A stretch of DNA of 13,398 nt from an uncultured beta proteobacterium (GTDB taxonomy: Bacteria; Pseudomonadota; Gammaproteobacteria; Burkholderiales; Burkholderiaceae_C). Under the pieces are notes generated by a model. That model was not told where the DNA came from and did not search any database. It saw only the letters and a program-made list of their open reading frames with translations. Where the stretch lies: the NCBI GenBank assembly GCA_903920405.1, contig CAIXMC010000144.1:1-13398 (forward strand). The letters run 5' to 3'. This document shows, in pieces, positions 1 through 7,511 of the stretch. The position numbers were made by a program, and so were the translations under genes. How positions within the stretch are numbered: position 1 is the first letter of the stretch; the number at the start of each line of letters is the position of its first letter.

Positions 1-136
1 CCATTTGGCCGTCAGAGTTGGGATGCAATGCTAGGCGCAAATCGCGCGGTGTGGCCATGCCACATAAGCGATTTGTAACGACGCAGTGCGCCCAAATCTG
101 ACGAGCCAAATGGGGAACTTATTACTGACCACATCC
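1..136 (+). mobile_element. Family A palindromic MITE-like element, copy A1 (cut by window start)
   Basis: This is a non-coding element whose outer arms pair with each other; the first ~22 bases are missing because the window starts inside it. The right arm ends in ...CTGACCACATCC, followed by TTA (137-139). It is nearly identical to 13226-13361 and is the reverse complement of the type seen at 7512-7671. The centre forms a hairpin (GTGGC-cat-GCCAC, near 51-63). No transposase is encoded, so if mobile it must be moved in trans. It sits inside the arm of a family B element: the intact arm reads CACTTAAGGCGGG, and here the element ends exactly at TTA followed by AGGCGGG. Confidence 0.85.
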
Positions 137-282
137 TTAAGGCGGGACAGGGTGAAGTCAGTTGCATGCGCTTGTTACGGCTAATCAACCAAATGGGTGA
201 GCTTCCCCTGCCAAGAAAACCACGTGAGCGAATCAACCGTAACCCATTGATATTGCATTTGTCCCGCCTTAAGTGGGAAGCC
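137..282 (-). mobile_element. Family B palindromic MITE-like element, copy B1, interrupted by A1
   Basis: The inner ends are TTAAGGCGGGACA (137-149) and TGTCCCGCCTTAAGTGGGAA (260-279), which are inverted repeats of each other. The right end (to 282) matches the arm of copy B2 at 3859-3961. The outer part of the left arm is displaced by the family A insertion at TTA. The interior is longer than in B2 but shares a GCAACTGACTTC block (reverse strand, near 159-170). It also contains an imperfect internal inverted repeat (GTTACGG near 175 and CCGTAAC near 237). No ORF of its own is convincing. The element breaks an Rpn-like gene. Confidence 0.75.
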
Positions 283-353
283 TTAAAAACAAAATCGTTT
301 TTGGGGTCAAGCAGGGTGTGACTGTTTGTGGTGGGTGCTTCGGGCGGATTCAT
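283..353 (-). pseudogene. 5' remnant of an Rpn / PD-(D/E)XK nuclease-family transposase-like gene, disrupted by a family B element
   Basis: The ATG at 353 opens a frame whose first ~24 residues include LDPKNDFVFK. That is the characteristic N-terminus of the Rpn/PDDEXK_2 family (recombination-promoting nucleases, often annotated as PD-(D/E)XK nuclease family transposases). Directly after the K codon the frame enters the family B arm at 282. The frame stays open through both inserted elements until about position 12, but the residues there are translated repeat, not nuclease. The catalytic domain is therefore missing or lies outside the window. No clear Shine-Dalgarno sequence is visible. The family call rests on this short motif only. 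Confidence 0.65.
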
Positions 354-400
354 GGTTAATCGTCAGATGGGAATGAAAGGCGTATTGTGCAAGAAGCTGC

Positions 401-1990
401 TCACGCCCCCCAAACGCCAATCACTCTTTGCCCCACTACCTCATCGTGCTGCCAGATGCGTTCTTCCCAAGAGACGCCCGGGTGGCGGTCAAAAATGATC
501 AAATGCGATTCATCTGCGCCGCAGCGGTCGGCATAGTCAGCGGTTTGCACCAAGCCCTGTTTCGTCGTGGCTTCTAAACCTTGGTGCAAAATTTTGAGTT
601 CAATCACCACGCGCTGCACCGTGCCAAGGTAGCCCAAAGATTCATCGACAGGCCACTCCAGAAAGAGGTCGGTGCGCCTGCGCCCTAAGCCATATTCGCG
701 GTTGATTCGACCGCCGCCGTTCACAATGCGCTGCAAAAAGGCTTGCAGCAGCAATTGCGGGCCAGCCTCTTTGTAGTCAAACTTTTCCAGCCAGGCGTCC
801 GAGTTTTCTCGAAAGAACTGTTGGAATGCACTCAGAAGTTTTTTCATATCCAAATGGCGACGGGCATCCAGATACCAGGGTTGCTGGTGGGTGATGCGAG
901 TTTGGGCTATCAGTGTCAGTTCGCGGGGGATGATTTCTTGATAGATGCGGTTGGCAATGCGCACTTGAGGGCGTGTGGTAATCAGCCCCAAGTCTTCAAC
1001 ATACTGCTGATCGTCGGTGGTCACGTCGATACTTGTTGTTTCGCTTTCCAGCAGCGCCGCCACAATGCCATGCACCCTTGGTTCTTTCAATTTGTCGGCC
1101 AGTTGATCCAGGTGCGTGGCACGGCTTTGAATCAATTGTTCACGAGCTGCACGGTAGCGCTCCAGCGTGATGGGGGTGTTGCGGTCACGCGCTGAGCGGT
1201 CATTCCAGGTCACTTCATACCCCAAAGCATTGACCAGCCAGGGTTGTCCGGTGGTGTCTTGCCACAGTTCAGAATAAATGGCCTTGTCTATCAACTGGCC
1301 GGTAGCATCTTCATGCTGCTGCCATAGCGCTTGTGTTTCATCGGAGGTGAGATTGCTCAGGCGAAGCGATACGGCCTTGATATTAAAAGCCGATCCGCCG
1401 GTGATGATCTCGTGGTGGGCGGTGTGAATGCGGTAGTCGCGCACATCACGAACGCCGCACAAAATCATGGCCTGCGGAAAAGCCTCCGGCCGTTGGGCGT
1501 AACCCGCACGAATCTGGCGCAAGAGCGAAATCAAAGTGTCGCCGACTAAGGCATCGACTTCATCGAGCAACAAAATCACAGGCTTATCCGTGATTTGTGC
1601 CCAGTGCGCCAACATGGCCGTCAGTCGCTCATTGGGGTCAATACCGCTGTTCTTTTCCAGCCATGACTGAAGATGCAAGTCTTTGAGGTAATACGCCGTT
1701 TGACGGGCAATGGCCTGGGTGATGGCGGACATGCCGCTTTCAATATGGCTTCGCGCCGCTTGCGCGCCTTCAATGTTGGCATAAAGTGCACGGTACTGCC
1801 CTTTGGCATTGATGTGATGCATCAGCGCGAGCAGTGAGGTCGTCTTGCCGGTCTGCCTGGGGGCGTGCAACACAAAGTAACGCTTGTCATCGATCAGCGA
1901 TTCAATTTCTGGCAAATCAAAGCGCGTGAGCGGGTCAATCATGTAGTGGTCATCTGCGATGGATGGGCCTGCGGTGTTGAATTTTTTCAT
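401..1990 (-). CDS. P-loop ATPase with C-terminal PD-(D/E)XK nuclease-like domain, paralog 1
   Basis: This 529-residue cytoplasmic protein has no signal peptide or membrane segment. Domain order: a P-loop ATPase with Walker A APRQTGKTT (43-51, the PRQxGKT form) and Walker B VILLLDE (138-144). A conserved ILCGVRDVRDYR stretch follows near 177-187. A probable winged-helix segment comes next (about 328-358, YVEDLGLI...IYQEIIPREL). The C-terminal domain carries RTDLFLEW (D441) and IELK (E464, K466), fitting PD-(D/E)XK catalytic residues. Such ATPase-nuclease proteins are common, often multicopy accessory genes; their function is generally unknown, with defence or DNA-processing roles only suspected. 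It lies downstream of a close paralog on the same strand, 202 bp away. There is no recognisable ribosome-binding site before the ATG; MKKFNTAGP is shared by both paralogs and supports this start. I have no assigned gene name. Confidence 0.9.
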   Translation of the reverse strand: MKKFNTAGPSIADDHYMIDPLTRFDLPEIESLIDDKRYFVLHAPRQTGKTTSLLALMHHINAKGQYRALYANIEGAQAARSHIESGMSAITQAIARQTAYYLKDLHLQSWLEKNSGIDPNERLTAMLAHWAQITDKPVILLLDEVDALVGDTLISLLRQIRAGYAQRPEAFPQAMILCGVRDVRDYRIHTAHHEIITGGSAFNIKAVSLRLSNLTSDETQALWQQHEDATGQLIDKAIYSELWQDTTGQPWLVNALGYEVTWNDRSARDRNTPITLERYRAAREQLIQSRATHLDQLADKLKEPRVHGIVAALLESETTSIDVTTDDQQYVEDLGLITTRPQVRIANRIYQEIIPRELTLIAQTRITHQQPWYLDARRHLDMKKLLSAFQQFFRENSDAWLEKFDYKEAGPQLLLQAFLQRIVNGGGRINREYGLGRRRTDLFLEWPVDESLGYLGTVQRVVIELKILHQGLEATTKQGLVQTADYADRCGADESHLIIFDRHPGVSWEERIWQHDEVVGQRVIGVWGA

Positions 1991-2192
1991 GGTGTGCGGG
2001 GTGCGTTTGGAATTCTGGCACTCACAAGTCAGTGTGCAATAAAAATGGCATCCAGCATGGGCGCGTCAATCATCGCCAATATCCAGTGACCAAGTTGTTC
2101 TGGTATAGCCCTTTGGATTTACTCTATGTTTACATGTTGGAGTCTTCGGGTGGTCGTCCTTTGGGGTGCAGGCGTGTTGTGCAAGAGTCTGA
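1991..2192. other. Intergenic region between the two ATPase paralogs
   Basis: There is no clear promoter, hairpin terminator or RNA gene here. On the minus strand a short open stretch (about 2029-2115) could encode ~29 residues ending IFIAH and a stop. It has no recognised homolog and no start codon at its head; the first ATG is at 2073. It may be the tail of a decayed gene. Homology between the two paralog units continues about 14 bp past each stop codon (387-400 versus 2179-2192) and then stops. Confidence 0.4.
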
Positions 2193-3785
2193 TCACGCCC
2201 CCCAAACACCAATCACACGCTGCCCCACCATTTCATCGCGCTGCCAAATCCGCTCATCCCATGACCTATCGGGGTGGCGGTCAAAAATGATCAAATGTGA
2301 TTCATCTGCACCGCAGCGGTCAGCATAGTCAGCCGTTTGCACCAAGCCCTGTTTCGTCGTGGTTTCCAGACTTTGGTGCAAAATTTTGAGTTCAATCACC
2401 ACGCGCTGCACCGCACCCAAATAGCCCAAAGCCTCATCGACAGGCCATTCCAGAAAGAGGTCGGTTCGTCTGCGCCCCAGGCCATATTCGCGATTGATTC
2501 GACCGCCGCCGTTCACAATGCGCTGCAAAAAGGCTTGGAGCAGCAATTGCGGGCCGGCTTCCTTGTAGTCAAACTTTTCCAGCCAGGCGTCCGAGTTTTC
2601 TCGAAAGAACTGTTGGAATGCAGTCAGCAGTTTTTTCATATCCAAATGGCGGCGGGCATCCAGATACCAGGGTTGTTGGTGAGCAATGACCACCTGCGCC
2701 GGCCAGGTGAGTTCACGCGGAATGATTTCACGGTAGATGCGATTGGAAATGGTCAGCATGGGCCTTTGGCAAATCAGCCCCAGGTCTTCAACGTATTGCA
2801 GGTCATCGGTTGAAAAATGGTCAGATACAAACTCGCCTTCCAAAAGCGCCGCCACAATGCCATGCACCCTTGGTTCTTTCAATTTGTCGGCCAGTTGATC
2901 CAGGTGCGTGGCACGACTTTGAATCAGTCGTTCACGAGCCGCTTTGTAGCGCTCCAATGTGATGGGTGTGCTGGGGTCACGCGCTGAGCGGTCGTTCCAG
3001 GTCACTTCATACCCCAAGGCATTGACCAGCCAGGGTTGTCCTGTGGTGTCTTGCCACAGCTCTGGGTAAATGGCTTTGTCTATCAACTGGCCAGTGGCAT
3101 CTTCATGCTGCTGCCACAGCGCTTGTGTTTCATCGGGGGTGAGGTTGCCCAGACGAAGCGACACGGCCTTGATGTTAAAAGCCGAACCGCCGGTGATGAT
3201 CTCGTGATGGGCGGTGTGAATGCGGTAATCGCGCACATCACGAACGCCGCACAAAATCATCGCCTGCGGAAAAGCCTCTGGCCGCTGGGCGTAACCGGCG
3301 CGAATCTGGCGCAAAAGCGAAATCAAAGTGTCGCCCACCAGTGCATCGACTTCATCGAGCAACAAAATCACAGGCTTATCGGTGGTTTGCGCCCAGTAGG
3401 CCAGCAGGCGCGACAAGCGGTTGCCCGCAGGAGTATGTTCGCCTTCTTGTTCCAGCCAGTCAATCAATCGATTGTTTTTCAGGTAAAGACCGGCTGCATG
3501 GGCAATGACATTACCAATAATCGCCACGCCAGCACTCATATCACCCCGCGCCGCTTGTGCGCCTTCAATGTTGGCATAGAGTACACGGTACTGCCCCTTT
3601 GCGTTGATGTGGTGCATCAGTGCCAACAGAGAGGTCGTCTTGCCAGTCTGCCTGGGGGCGTGCAGAACAAAGTAACGCTTGTCATCGATCAGCGATTCAA
3701 CTTCTGGCAAGTCGAATCGCGTGAGCGGGTCAATCATGTAATGGTCGCCTACGATGGACGGGCCGGCTGTGTTGAATTTTTTCAT
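2193..3785 (-). CDS. P-loop ATPase with C-terminal PD-(D/E)XK nuclease-like domain, paralog 2
   Basis: This 530-residue protein has the same architecture as the downstream paralog: PRQTGKTT P-loop (about 44-51), LLLDEVDAL Walker B, central winged-helix-like segment, and C-terminal RTDLFLEW plus VVIELK nuclease motif. By eye it is about 95% identical to paralog 1 over most of its length, but two segments differ strongly. These are residues ~81-130, between the P-loop and Walker B, and ~316-368, flanking the winged-helix-like region. All visible catalytic motifs are intact in both, so neither copy looks dead. The ATG at 3785 follows CACACACCTCC, which is not a usable Shine-Dalgarno sequence. 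A family B element lies 73 bp upstream and may contribute the promoter region; that is inference. Confidence 0.9.
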   Translation of the reverse strand: MKKFNTAGPSIVGDHYMIDPLTRFDLPEVESLIDDKRYFVLHAPRQTGKTTSLLALMHHINAKGQYRVLYANIEGAQAARGDMSAGVAIIGNVIAHAAGLYLKNNRLIDWLEQEGEHTPAGNRLSRLLAYWAQTTDKPVILLLDEVDALVGDTLISLLRQIRAGYAQRPEAFPQAMILCGVRDVRDYRIHTAHHEIITGGSAFNIKAVSLRLGNLTPDETQALWQQHEDATGQLIDKAIYPELWQDTTGQPWLVNALGYEVTWNDRSARDPSTPITLERYKAARERLIQSRATHLDQLADKLKEPRVHGIVAALLEGEFVSDHFSTDDLQYVEDLGLICQRPMLTISNRIYREIIPRELTWPAQVVIAHQQPWYLDARRHLDMKKLLTAFQQFFRENSDAWLEKFDYKEAGPQLLLQAFLQRIVNGGGRINREYGLGRRRTDLFLEWPVDEALGYLGAVQRVVIELKILHQSLETTTKQGLVQTADYADRCGADESHLIIFDRHPDRSWDERIWQRDEMVGQRVIGVWGA

Positions 3786-3858
3786 GGAGGTGTGTGGTTG
3801 GGCTGCGTCCGAATGTGGGGGTACTATCTCACACCAACTTAAGTTCTTTCAGATTGTG

Positions 3859-3961
3859 GGCTTCCCACTTAAGGCGGGACAAATTGCAATGTAGCGACGG
3901 CAACTGACTTCGTATGAATCGGCTTGCGACTTCATTTTTGTCCCGCCTTAAGTGGGAAGCC
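3859..3961. mobile_element. Family B palindromic MITE-like element, copy B2 (complete)
   Basis: This 103 bp element has 25 bp perfect terminal inverted repeats: left arm 3859-3883 (GGCTTCCCACTTAAGGCGGG then ACAAA), right arm 3937-3961. The ~53 bp interior carries the GCAACTGACTTC block also found in B1. It has no coding capacity. No target-site duplication is evident in the flanks (...AGATTGT and AGTTTTTTGG). It stands between the ATPase pair and the lptE side of the window, upstream of ATPase paralog 2. I do not recognise the arm as the end of a known IS. Confidence 0.8.
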
Positions 3962-3969
3962 AGTTTTTT

Positions 3970-4038
3970 GGTATAACAAATCGGCCTCTAGCGCCCGTCC
4001 TGCTTGCATAGTTAGCTATTTTTTTAATAGTAAAAATA
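3970..4038. repeat. Dispersed ~60 bp repeat (TAGCGCCCG...GCTTGC...TAGCTAT type) with terminal hairpin
   Basis: The core TAGCGCCCG (3989-3997) is followed at fixed spacing by GCTTGC and TAGCTAT (4015-4021). The same arrangement, without gaps, lies inside leuS at about 5234-5297. On the right, CTATTTTT (near 4017-4024) and AAAAATAG (4032-4039) can form a hairpin. I recall repeats of this kind as abundant in Comamonadaceae genomes; that is memory, not a search. Its placement downstream of lptE could let the hairpin act in transcript 3'-end formation, which is inference. Confidence 0.6.
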
Positions 4039-4056
4039 GGCAAACACATTCGCCAA
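4024..4056 (-). CDS. Possible 10-codon mini-ORF with a good Shine-Dalgarno sequence
   Basis: On the minus strand AAGGAGA (4062-4068) is followed after a normal spacing by TTG at 4056. That opens a frame encoding MANVFAYFYY and ending in TAA at 4024. The ORF overlaps the hairpin of the dispersed repeat. A strong ribosome-binding site before so short a frame may be coincidence, a leader peptide, or a remnant of a gene start that once followed lptE. There is no homology evidence, so treat it as a candidate only. Confidence 0.2.
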   Translation of the reverse strand: MANVFAYFYY

Positions 4057-4110
4057 ACTCGTCTCCTTGTATGCGGCCAAGTTGACTTCTCCACATCACT
4101 TTGAATCGCA

Positions 4111-4176
4111 CCTAATCCTAATCCTAATCCTAATCCTAATCCTAATCCTGATCCTGATCCTGATCCTGATCCTGAG
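4111..4176. repeat. Hexanucleotide microsatellite, 11 units
   Basis: Six CCTAAT units (4111-4146) are followed by four CCTGAT units (4147-4170) and one CCTGAG (4171-4176). On the coding strand of the neighbouring genes this reads ATTAGG/ATCAGG. It begins only 6 bp past the lptE stop codon. The two blocks of unit types fit slippage after a T-to-C (or reverse) change in one unit. A 6 bp unit does not shift a reading frame, so it is not a classic on/off phase-variation tract, but its length could alter the lptE 3' end. Confidence 0.97.
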
Positions 4177-4182
4177 TTGCCA

Positions 4183-4713
4183 TCAAAATAGCTTGACTGT
4201 CGCCAAACGGCGCATGATTTGTTGCACGATGTCGGTCTGCATATCGCGGTAGAGCAAAATTTCTTCAGCCTCTTTGGCAAGGGCGGCGGACTCGTTGTAG
4301 CTGATGTCACGCTGCTGCAAAATCTCATTTTCAGCCCATATCTCTCGGCCTTGTGGCGTTGTCAGACTGAATTTGACACGGTTGCGCAACTGAAATTCGC
4401 GAACCTGACCTGACGCATTCACCCCCACCACTGTTTTTTCTCGCTGCTCACTCAACACGTTCATGACCAATTGAGCTTGCGTCAGCGGATCATGGGGTTT
4501 GAGAACGTTGACCGCGCTGCCCAAGGAACGCCGCAGTTCTTGTGCCACGGCACTGCCCGGGTAGGGCGTGATGGCAATGCTGGAGAAGGCGAATGCCAGG
4601 TTGCCGCGCAGATGAAAGCCGCAGCCAGTCAATAGCCCCAACACCAAAAGTGCCCACACCAGACTTAGTTTGGGCAAGCCCATATTTCCAATGCCGACAA
4701 GACAAAACTTCAT
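4183..4713 (-). CDS. lptE: LPS assembly outer-membrane lipoprotein LptE
   Basis: LptE is the lipoprotein plug of the LptD/LptE outer-membrane translocon that inserts lipopolysaccharide. The protein (176 residues from the ATG at 4713) begins with a hydrophobic signal segment ending in the lipobox LTGC, with the acylated cysteine at residue 31, followed by GFHLRG, the typical mature start. I chose ATG 4713 over an in-frame GTG at 4719 because AAGG (4721-4724) is 7 bases before the ATG but only 1 base before the GTG. leuS ends at 4723, so the two are tightly coupled. holA (DNA polymerase III delta subunit) normally follows lptE in Betaproteobacteria but is not present here; repeats begin at once after the stop codon. 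Confidence 0.93.
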   Translation of the reverse strand: MKFCLVGIGNMGLPKLSLVWALLVLGLLTGCGFHLRGNLAFAFSSIAITPYPGSAVAQELRRSLGSAVNVLKPHDPLTQAQLVMNVLSEQREKTVVGVNASGQVREFQLRNRVKFSLTTPQGREIWAENEILQQRDISYNESAALAKEAEEILLYRDMQTDIVQQIMRRLATVKLF

Positions 4714-4722
4714 GGTCACACC

Positions 4723-7422
4723 TTACACCACCAGATTGACCAGTCTGCCCTTCACCACAATCACCTTTTTGGGGATAGCCCCCGGTGCCACTCTTCTAAA
4801 AACATCGCTGTGAATAGCCGCCTGCTCAATGGCTGTGGTGTCGGCGCTTGTACTCACCACAATGGAGCCGCGCAGTTTGCCATTGACTTGCAGCATCATT
4901 TCAATGTCATCTTGCACCAGGGCCTGTGGGTCCACCCTGGGCCAAGAGGCATCAAGCAAATCGCCCATCACATGGGCATAACCCAACGCTTCCCACAAGA
5001 CATGGGCAATGTGCGGGGTAACAGGGTACAAGCAGCGCAACAAAATAGAGAAACCTTCCATCAGCGCCTCTTTGGCACCTGCGTTGTCTGTGGCCTTAAA
5101 GTCATCGAGCGCGTTGATCATTTTCATGACACCGCTGACGACTGTGTTGTATTGCATGCGCTGATAGTCGTTGTCCACCTGTTTGAGAACACTGTGAATG
5201 GTGCGCCGCAATGCCTTGGCTTTAGTGCCAAAATTTATATCAAAAAGGGCTGTAGCGCCCGCCAGGCTTGCGTTGGTAGCTATGTTATCAGTAGCGTATA
5301 GCTTGACGGCAAAGTTCCAGACGCGACGTAAAAATCTGTAACTGCCCTCGACTGAGGCATCGTTCCATTCAAGCGTGGCTTCAGGCGGGGCGGTGAAGAT
5401 GGTGTAGATGCGTGCTGTATCTGCTCCATACTTTGCGATCAAATCCTGCGGATCCACCCCGTTGTTTTTGGATTTTGACATGGTGCCTATGCCTTCATAG
5501 TCAATGGGCGTGCCCACAGGCAAATCGCCCACAGTGTGGATGAGCCTGGCATTTGTGACCCTGCCGGCTTCATCACTCACCTGTTCCACGTCATGGGGCC
5601 AAAAATAATCCTTGCCACCTTGATGGGTGCGGCGTGAATAGATATGGTTGAGCACCATGCCCTGGGTTAGCAATTGGGTGAAGGGTTCGTCCACTTTGAC
5701 CAAGCCCATGTCTCGCATGACCTTGGTCCAAAAACGTGCATACAGAAGATGCAAAATGGCGTGTTCAATGCCGCCAATGTACTGGTCCATCGGCATCCAG
5801 TAGTCTGCCCCAGCGCCGACCATGGCCTGGTCATTGTGGGGGTCGCAGTAGCGCATAAAGTACCACGCGCTATCGACAAAGGTGTCCATGGTGTCGGTTT
5901 CACGTCGCGCTTTTTTGCCGCAGAGGGGACAAGTCACACCCGCATGAAAGCCTTCGTGCCGGTGCAGTGGATTGCCAGAGCCATCAGGAATGCAATCTTG
6001 GGGCAATACCACCGGCAGGTCTTTTTCAGGCACGGGAACGGCACCGTGTTCGTCACAGTGGATGATGGGAATGGGGGTGCCCCAATAACGCTGGCGCGAT
6101 ATACCCCAGTCGCGCAGCCGCCAGGTGACTTTTTTCTCGCCCAGCCCCATGGCGGTCAAGTCAGACAGAACGGCCTTGACACATTCACTAAAAACCAGCC
6201 CGTCATATTTGCCCGAGCAGATGGCGACACCGCTGCCTTTTTCGGCATACCAGTCTTGCCAGACCGAAGTATCAAACGCCTGATTGGCCACACTCACGAC
6301 TTGCTGAATGGGAAGTTGGTATTTCAAGGCAAAGGCAAAATCGCGTTCGTCATGCGCTGGTACGCCCATCACAGCACCATCGCCATAGCTCATCAGCACA
6401 TAGTTGCCTACCCACAGGGCCACAGGCTCTTGTGTTAAGGGGTGTGTGACAAACAGGCCGAGGGGCATGCCTTCTTTTTCCTTTTGGGCAAGTTCGGCCT
6501 CGGTCGTCCCGCCTTTTTTGCATTCTTCAATAAACGCTGCCAGAACAGGGTTGGAAGCTGCTGCGTGCGTGGCTAAGGGATGCTCTGGAGCGACTGCGCA
6601 AAACGTGACGCCCATGATGGTGTCGGCGCGGGTGGTAAACACAAACATACGGCCATTACCAATCAAAGCGCCATCTGCACTTTGAATGTCATGCGTGAAG
6701 GCAAAGCGAACGCCTTCGCTTTTGCCAAGCCAGTTGTCTTGCATCAGTTTGACGCGATCAGGCCAGCCGGGCATATTGTTGCCGGTGACATTGGCCAAAA
6801 GCTCTTCAGCGTAGTCAGTGATTTTGAGGTAATAACCCGGAATTTCACGCTTTTCAACCACTGCGCCTGTGCGCCATCCCTTGCCGTCAATCACCTGTTC
6901 GTTGGCTAGCACGGTTTTGTCAATGGGATCCCAATTAACAATTTGAGTTTTGCGGTACGCAATGCCACGTTCGAGCATCTTCAAAAACAGCCACTGATTC
7001 CACTTGTAATACTCAGGCGTGCAGGTGGCAATTTCACGGCTCCAATCAATGGCCAAGCCCATCGCATTCATTTGTTGGCGCATGGTGGCAATGTTGTCAA
7101 ACGTCCACTGGGCAGGAGGCACACCGTTTTTCAGCGCTGCATTTTCAGCAGGCAAACCAAAAGCATCCCACCCCATAGGCATCAACACGTTGTAGCCATT
7201 CATGCGCAAATAGCGTGTGAGCATGTCGTTGATGGTGTAGTTGCGCACATGGCCCATGTGTAGCTTGCCGCTGGGGTAGGGCAACATGGAGCAGGCGTAA
7301 AACTTCTTTTTGGGCTGGCCCTGGGCATTTTGCGCGTTTTCGGTCACCCGATAGGCGTCCATGGCCTGCCAATGTGCCTGCGCTGTTTTTTCAATGTCTT
7401 GAGGGAGGTATTTGTCTTGCAT
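4723..7422 (-). CDS. leuS: Leucyl-tRNA synthetase
   Basis: This class I synthetase charges tRNA-Leu with leucine in the cytoplasm. The 899-residue protein carries the HIGH-type motif HMGH (55-58) and an editing domain with the threonine-rich TTRADT (near 262-267) and VPAHDERDF (near 355). A zinc-binding-like insertion includes CPLC, and the KMSKS-type motif is MSKSK (648-652). The C-terminal part holds the anticodon-binding domain. It is somewhat longer than the ~860 residues usual in Enterobacteria. Part of the excess is a block near residues 708-732 ([14 protein letters not shown]...) that is encoded by a dispersed repeat. The start fits the family ([11 protein letters not shown]). lptE follows after 3 bp. 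A family A element lies ~90 bp upstream, between leuS and phoB. Confidence 0.98.
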   Translation of the reverse strand: MQDKYLPQDIEKTAQAHWQAMDAYRVTENAQNAQGQPKKKFYACSMLPYPSGKLHMGHVRNYTINDMLTRYLRMNGYNVLMPMGWDAFGLPAENAALKNGVPPAQWTFDNIATMRQQMNAMGLAIDWSREIATCTPEYYKWNQWLFLKMLERGIAYRKTQIVNWDPIDKTVLANEQVIDGKGWRTGAVVEKREIPGYYLKITDYAEELLANVTGNNMPGWPDRVKLMQDNWLGKSEGVRFAFTHDIQSADGALIGNGRMFVFTTRADTIMGVTFCAVAPEHPLATHAAASNPVLAAFIEECKKGGTTEAELAQKEKEGMPLGLFVTHPLTQEPVALWVGNYVLMSYGDGAVMGVPAHDERDFAFALKYQLPIQQVVSVANQAFDTSVWQDWYAEKGSGVAICSGKYDGLVFSECVKAVLSDLTAMGLGEKKVTWRLRDWGISRQRYWGTPIPIIHCDEHGAVPVPEKDLPVVLPQDCIPDGSGNPLHRHEGFHAGVTCPLCGKKARRETDTMDTFVDSAWYFMRYCDPHNDQAMVGAGADYWMPMDQYIGGIEHAILHLLYARFWTKVMRDMGLVKVDEPFTQLLTQGMVLNHIYSRRTHQGGKDYFWPHDVEQVSDEAGRVTNARLIHTVGDLPVGTPIDYEGIGTMSKSKNNGVDPQDLIAKYGADTARIYTIFTAPPEATLEWNDASVEGSYRFLRRVWNFAVKLYATDNIATNASLAGATALFDINFGTKAKALRRTIHSVLKQVDNDYQRMQYNTVVSGVMKMINALDDFKATDNAGAKEALMEGFSILLRCLYPVTPHIAHVLWEALGYAHVMGDLLDASWPRVDPQALVQDDIEMMLQVNGKLRGSIVVSTSADTTAIEQAAIHSDVFRRVAPGAIPKKVIVVKGRLVNLVV
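5234..5297. repeat. Dispersed ~60 bp repeat inserted in frame inside leuS
   Basis: The core TAGCGCCCG (5253-5261), then GCTTGC and TAGCTAT (5277-5283), aligns without gaps to the intergenic copy at 3970-4038. On the coding strand it adds about 20 residues (around [18 protein letters not shown]) between the conserved VWNFAVKLY and KALRRTIH segments of LeuRS. The frame is kept and no stop is introduced. Confidence 0.7.
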
Positions 7423-7511
7423 GGCAATCCATCGTGGGGGCTTGATAAGGCGAAAAGAGGTGAGAGCGTTGTCCGCAGCAACAATCTATGAAGATATCAG
7501 CGTTGATTTTA
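7423..7511. other. leuS upstream region
   Basis: This 89 bp stretch lies between the leuS start and the family A element and should hold the leuS promoter if leuS is not read from phoB. I see no convincing -35/-10 pair and only a weak purine stretch (GATGG) before the ATG. No T-box or leader peptide rich in leucine codons is visible. Confidence 0.35.

Larger units (their letters stand above)
387..3785 (-). repeat. Tandem duplication of an ATPase-nuclease gene
   Basis: Two head-to-tail units (387-1990 and 2179-3785) share almost all their sequence from the start codon to about 14 bp past the stop codon. The upstream flanks of the two genes are not obviously alike. Divergence is concentrated in two blocks (about 1604-1750 and 890-1048 in unit 1; 3396-3545 and 2682-2840 in unit 2). 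That patchwork is more like local replacement or gene conversion than uniform drift. Confidence 0.85.

Noticed and set aside
12..353. A 113-residue minus-strand ORF as a genuine gene
   Set aside because: Only its first ~24 residues look like protein (Rpn start). The remainder is translated family B and family A repeat, so it is listed as a pseudogene remnant.
3036..3842. A 268-residue plus-strand ORF
   Set aside because: It is antisense to ATPase paralog 2, whose conserved motifs and paralogy make it the real gene; the antisense product has no recognisable domain.
4111..4176. CRISPR array
   Set aside because: The units are 6 bp and contiguous with no spacers; this is a microsatellite.
4111..4176. 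Frame-shifting phase-variation switch
   Set aside because: The unit length is a multiple of three and the tract lies after the lptE stop codon, so it cannot toggle a frame.
3948..4328. Glycine-serine/glycine-leucine repeat protein on the minus strand (and an Ile-Leu repeat ORF on the plus strand, 4067-4252)
   Set aside because: Both are translations of the hexanucleotide tract. The first also overlaps lptE in a different frame and ends in a family B arm, with no conserved sequence.
4717..4719. GTG 4719 as the lptE start
   Set aside because: The Shine-Dalgarno AAGG would be only one base away; ATG 4713 has normal spacing and keeps the full signal segment.
5674..6438. A 254-residue plus-strand ORF
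   Set aside because: It is a shadow frame antisense to the leuS catalytic and editing region, with no recognisable motif.
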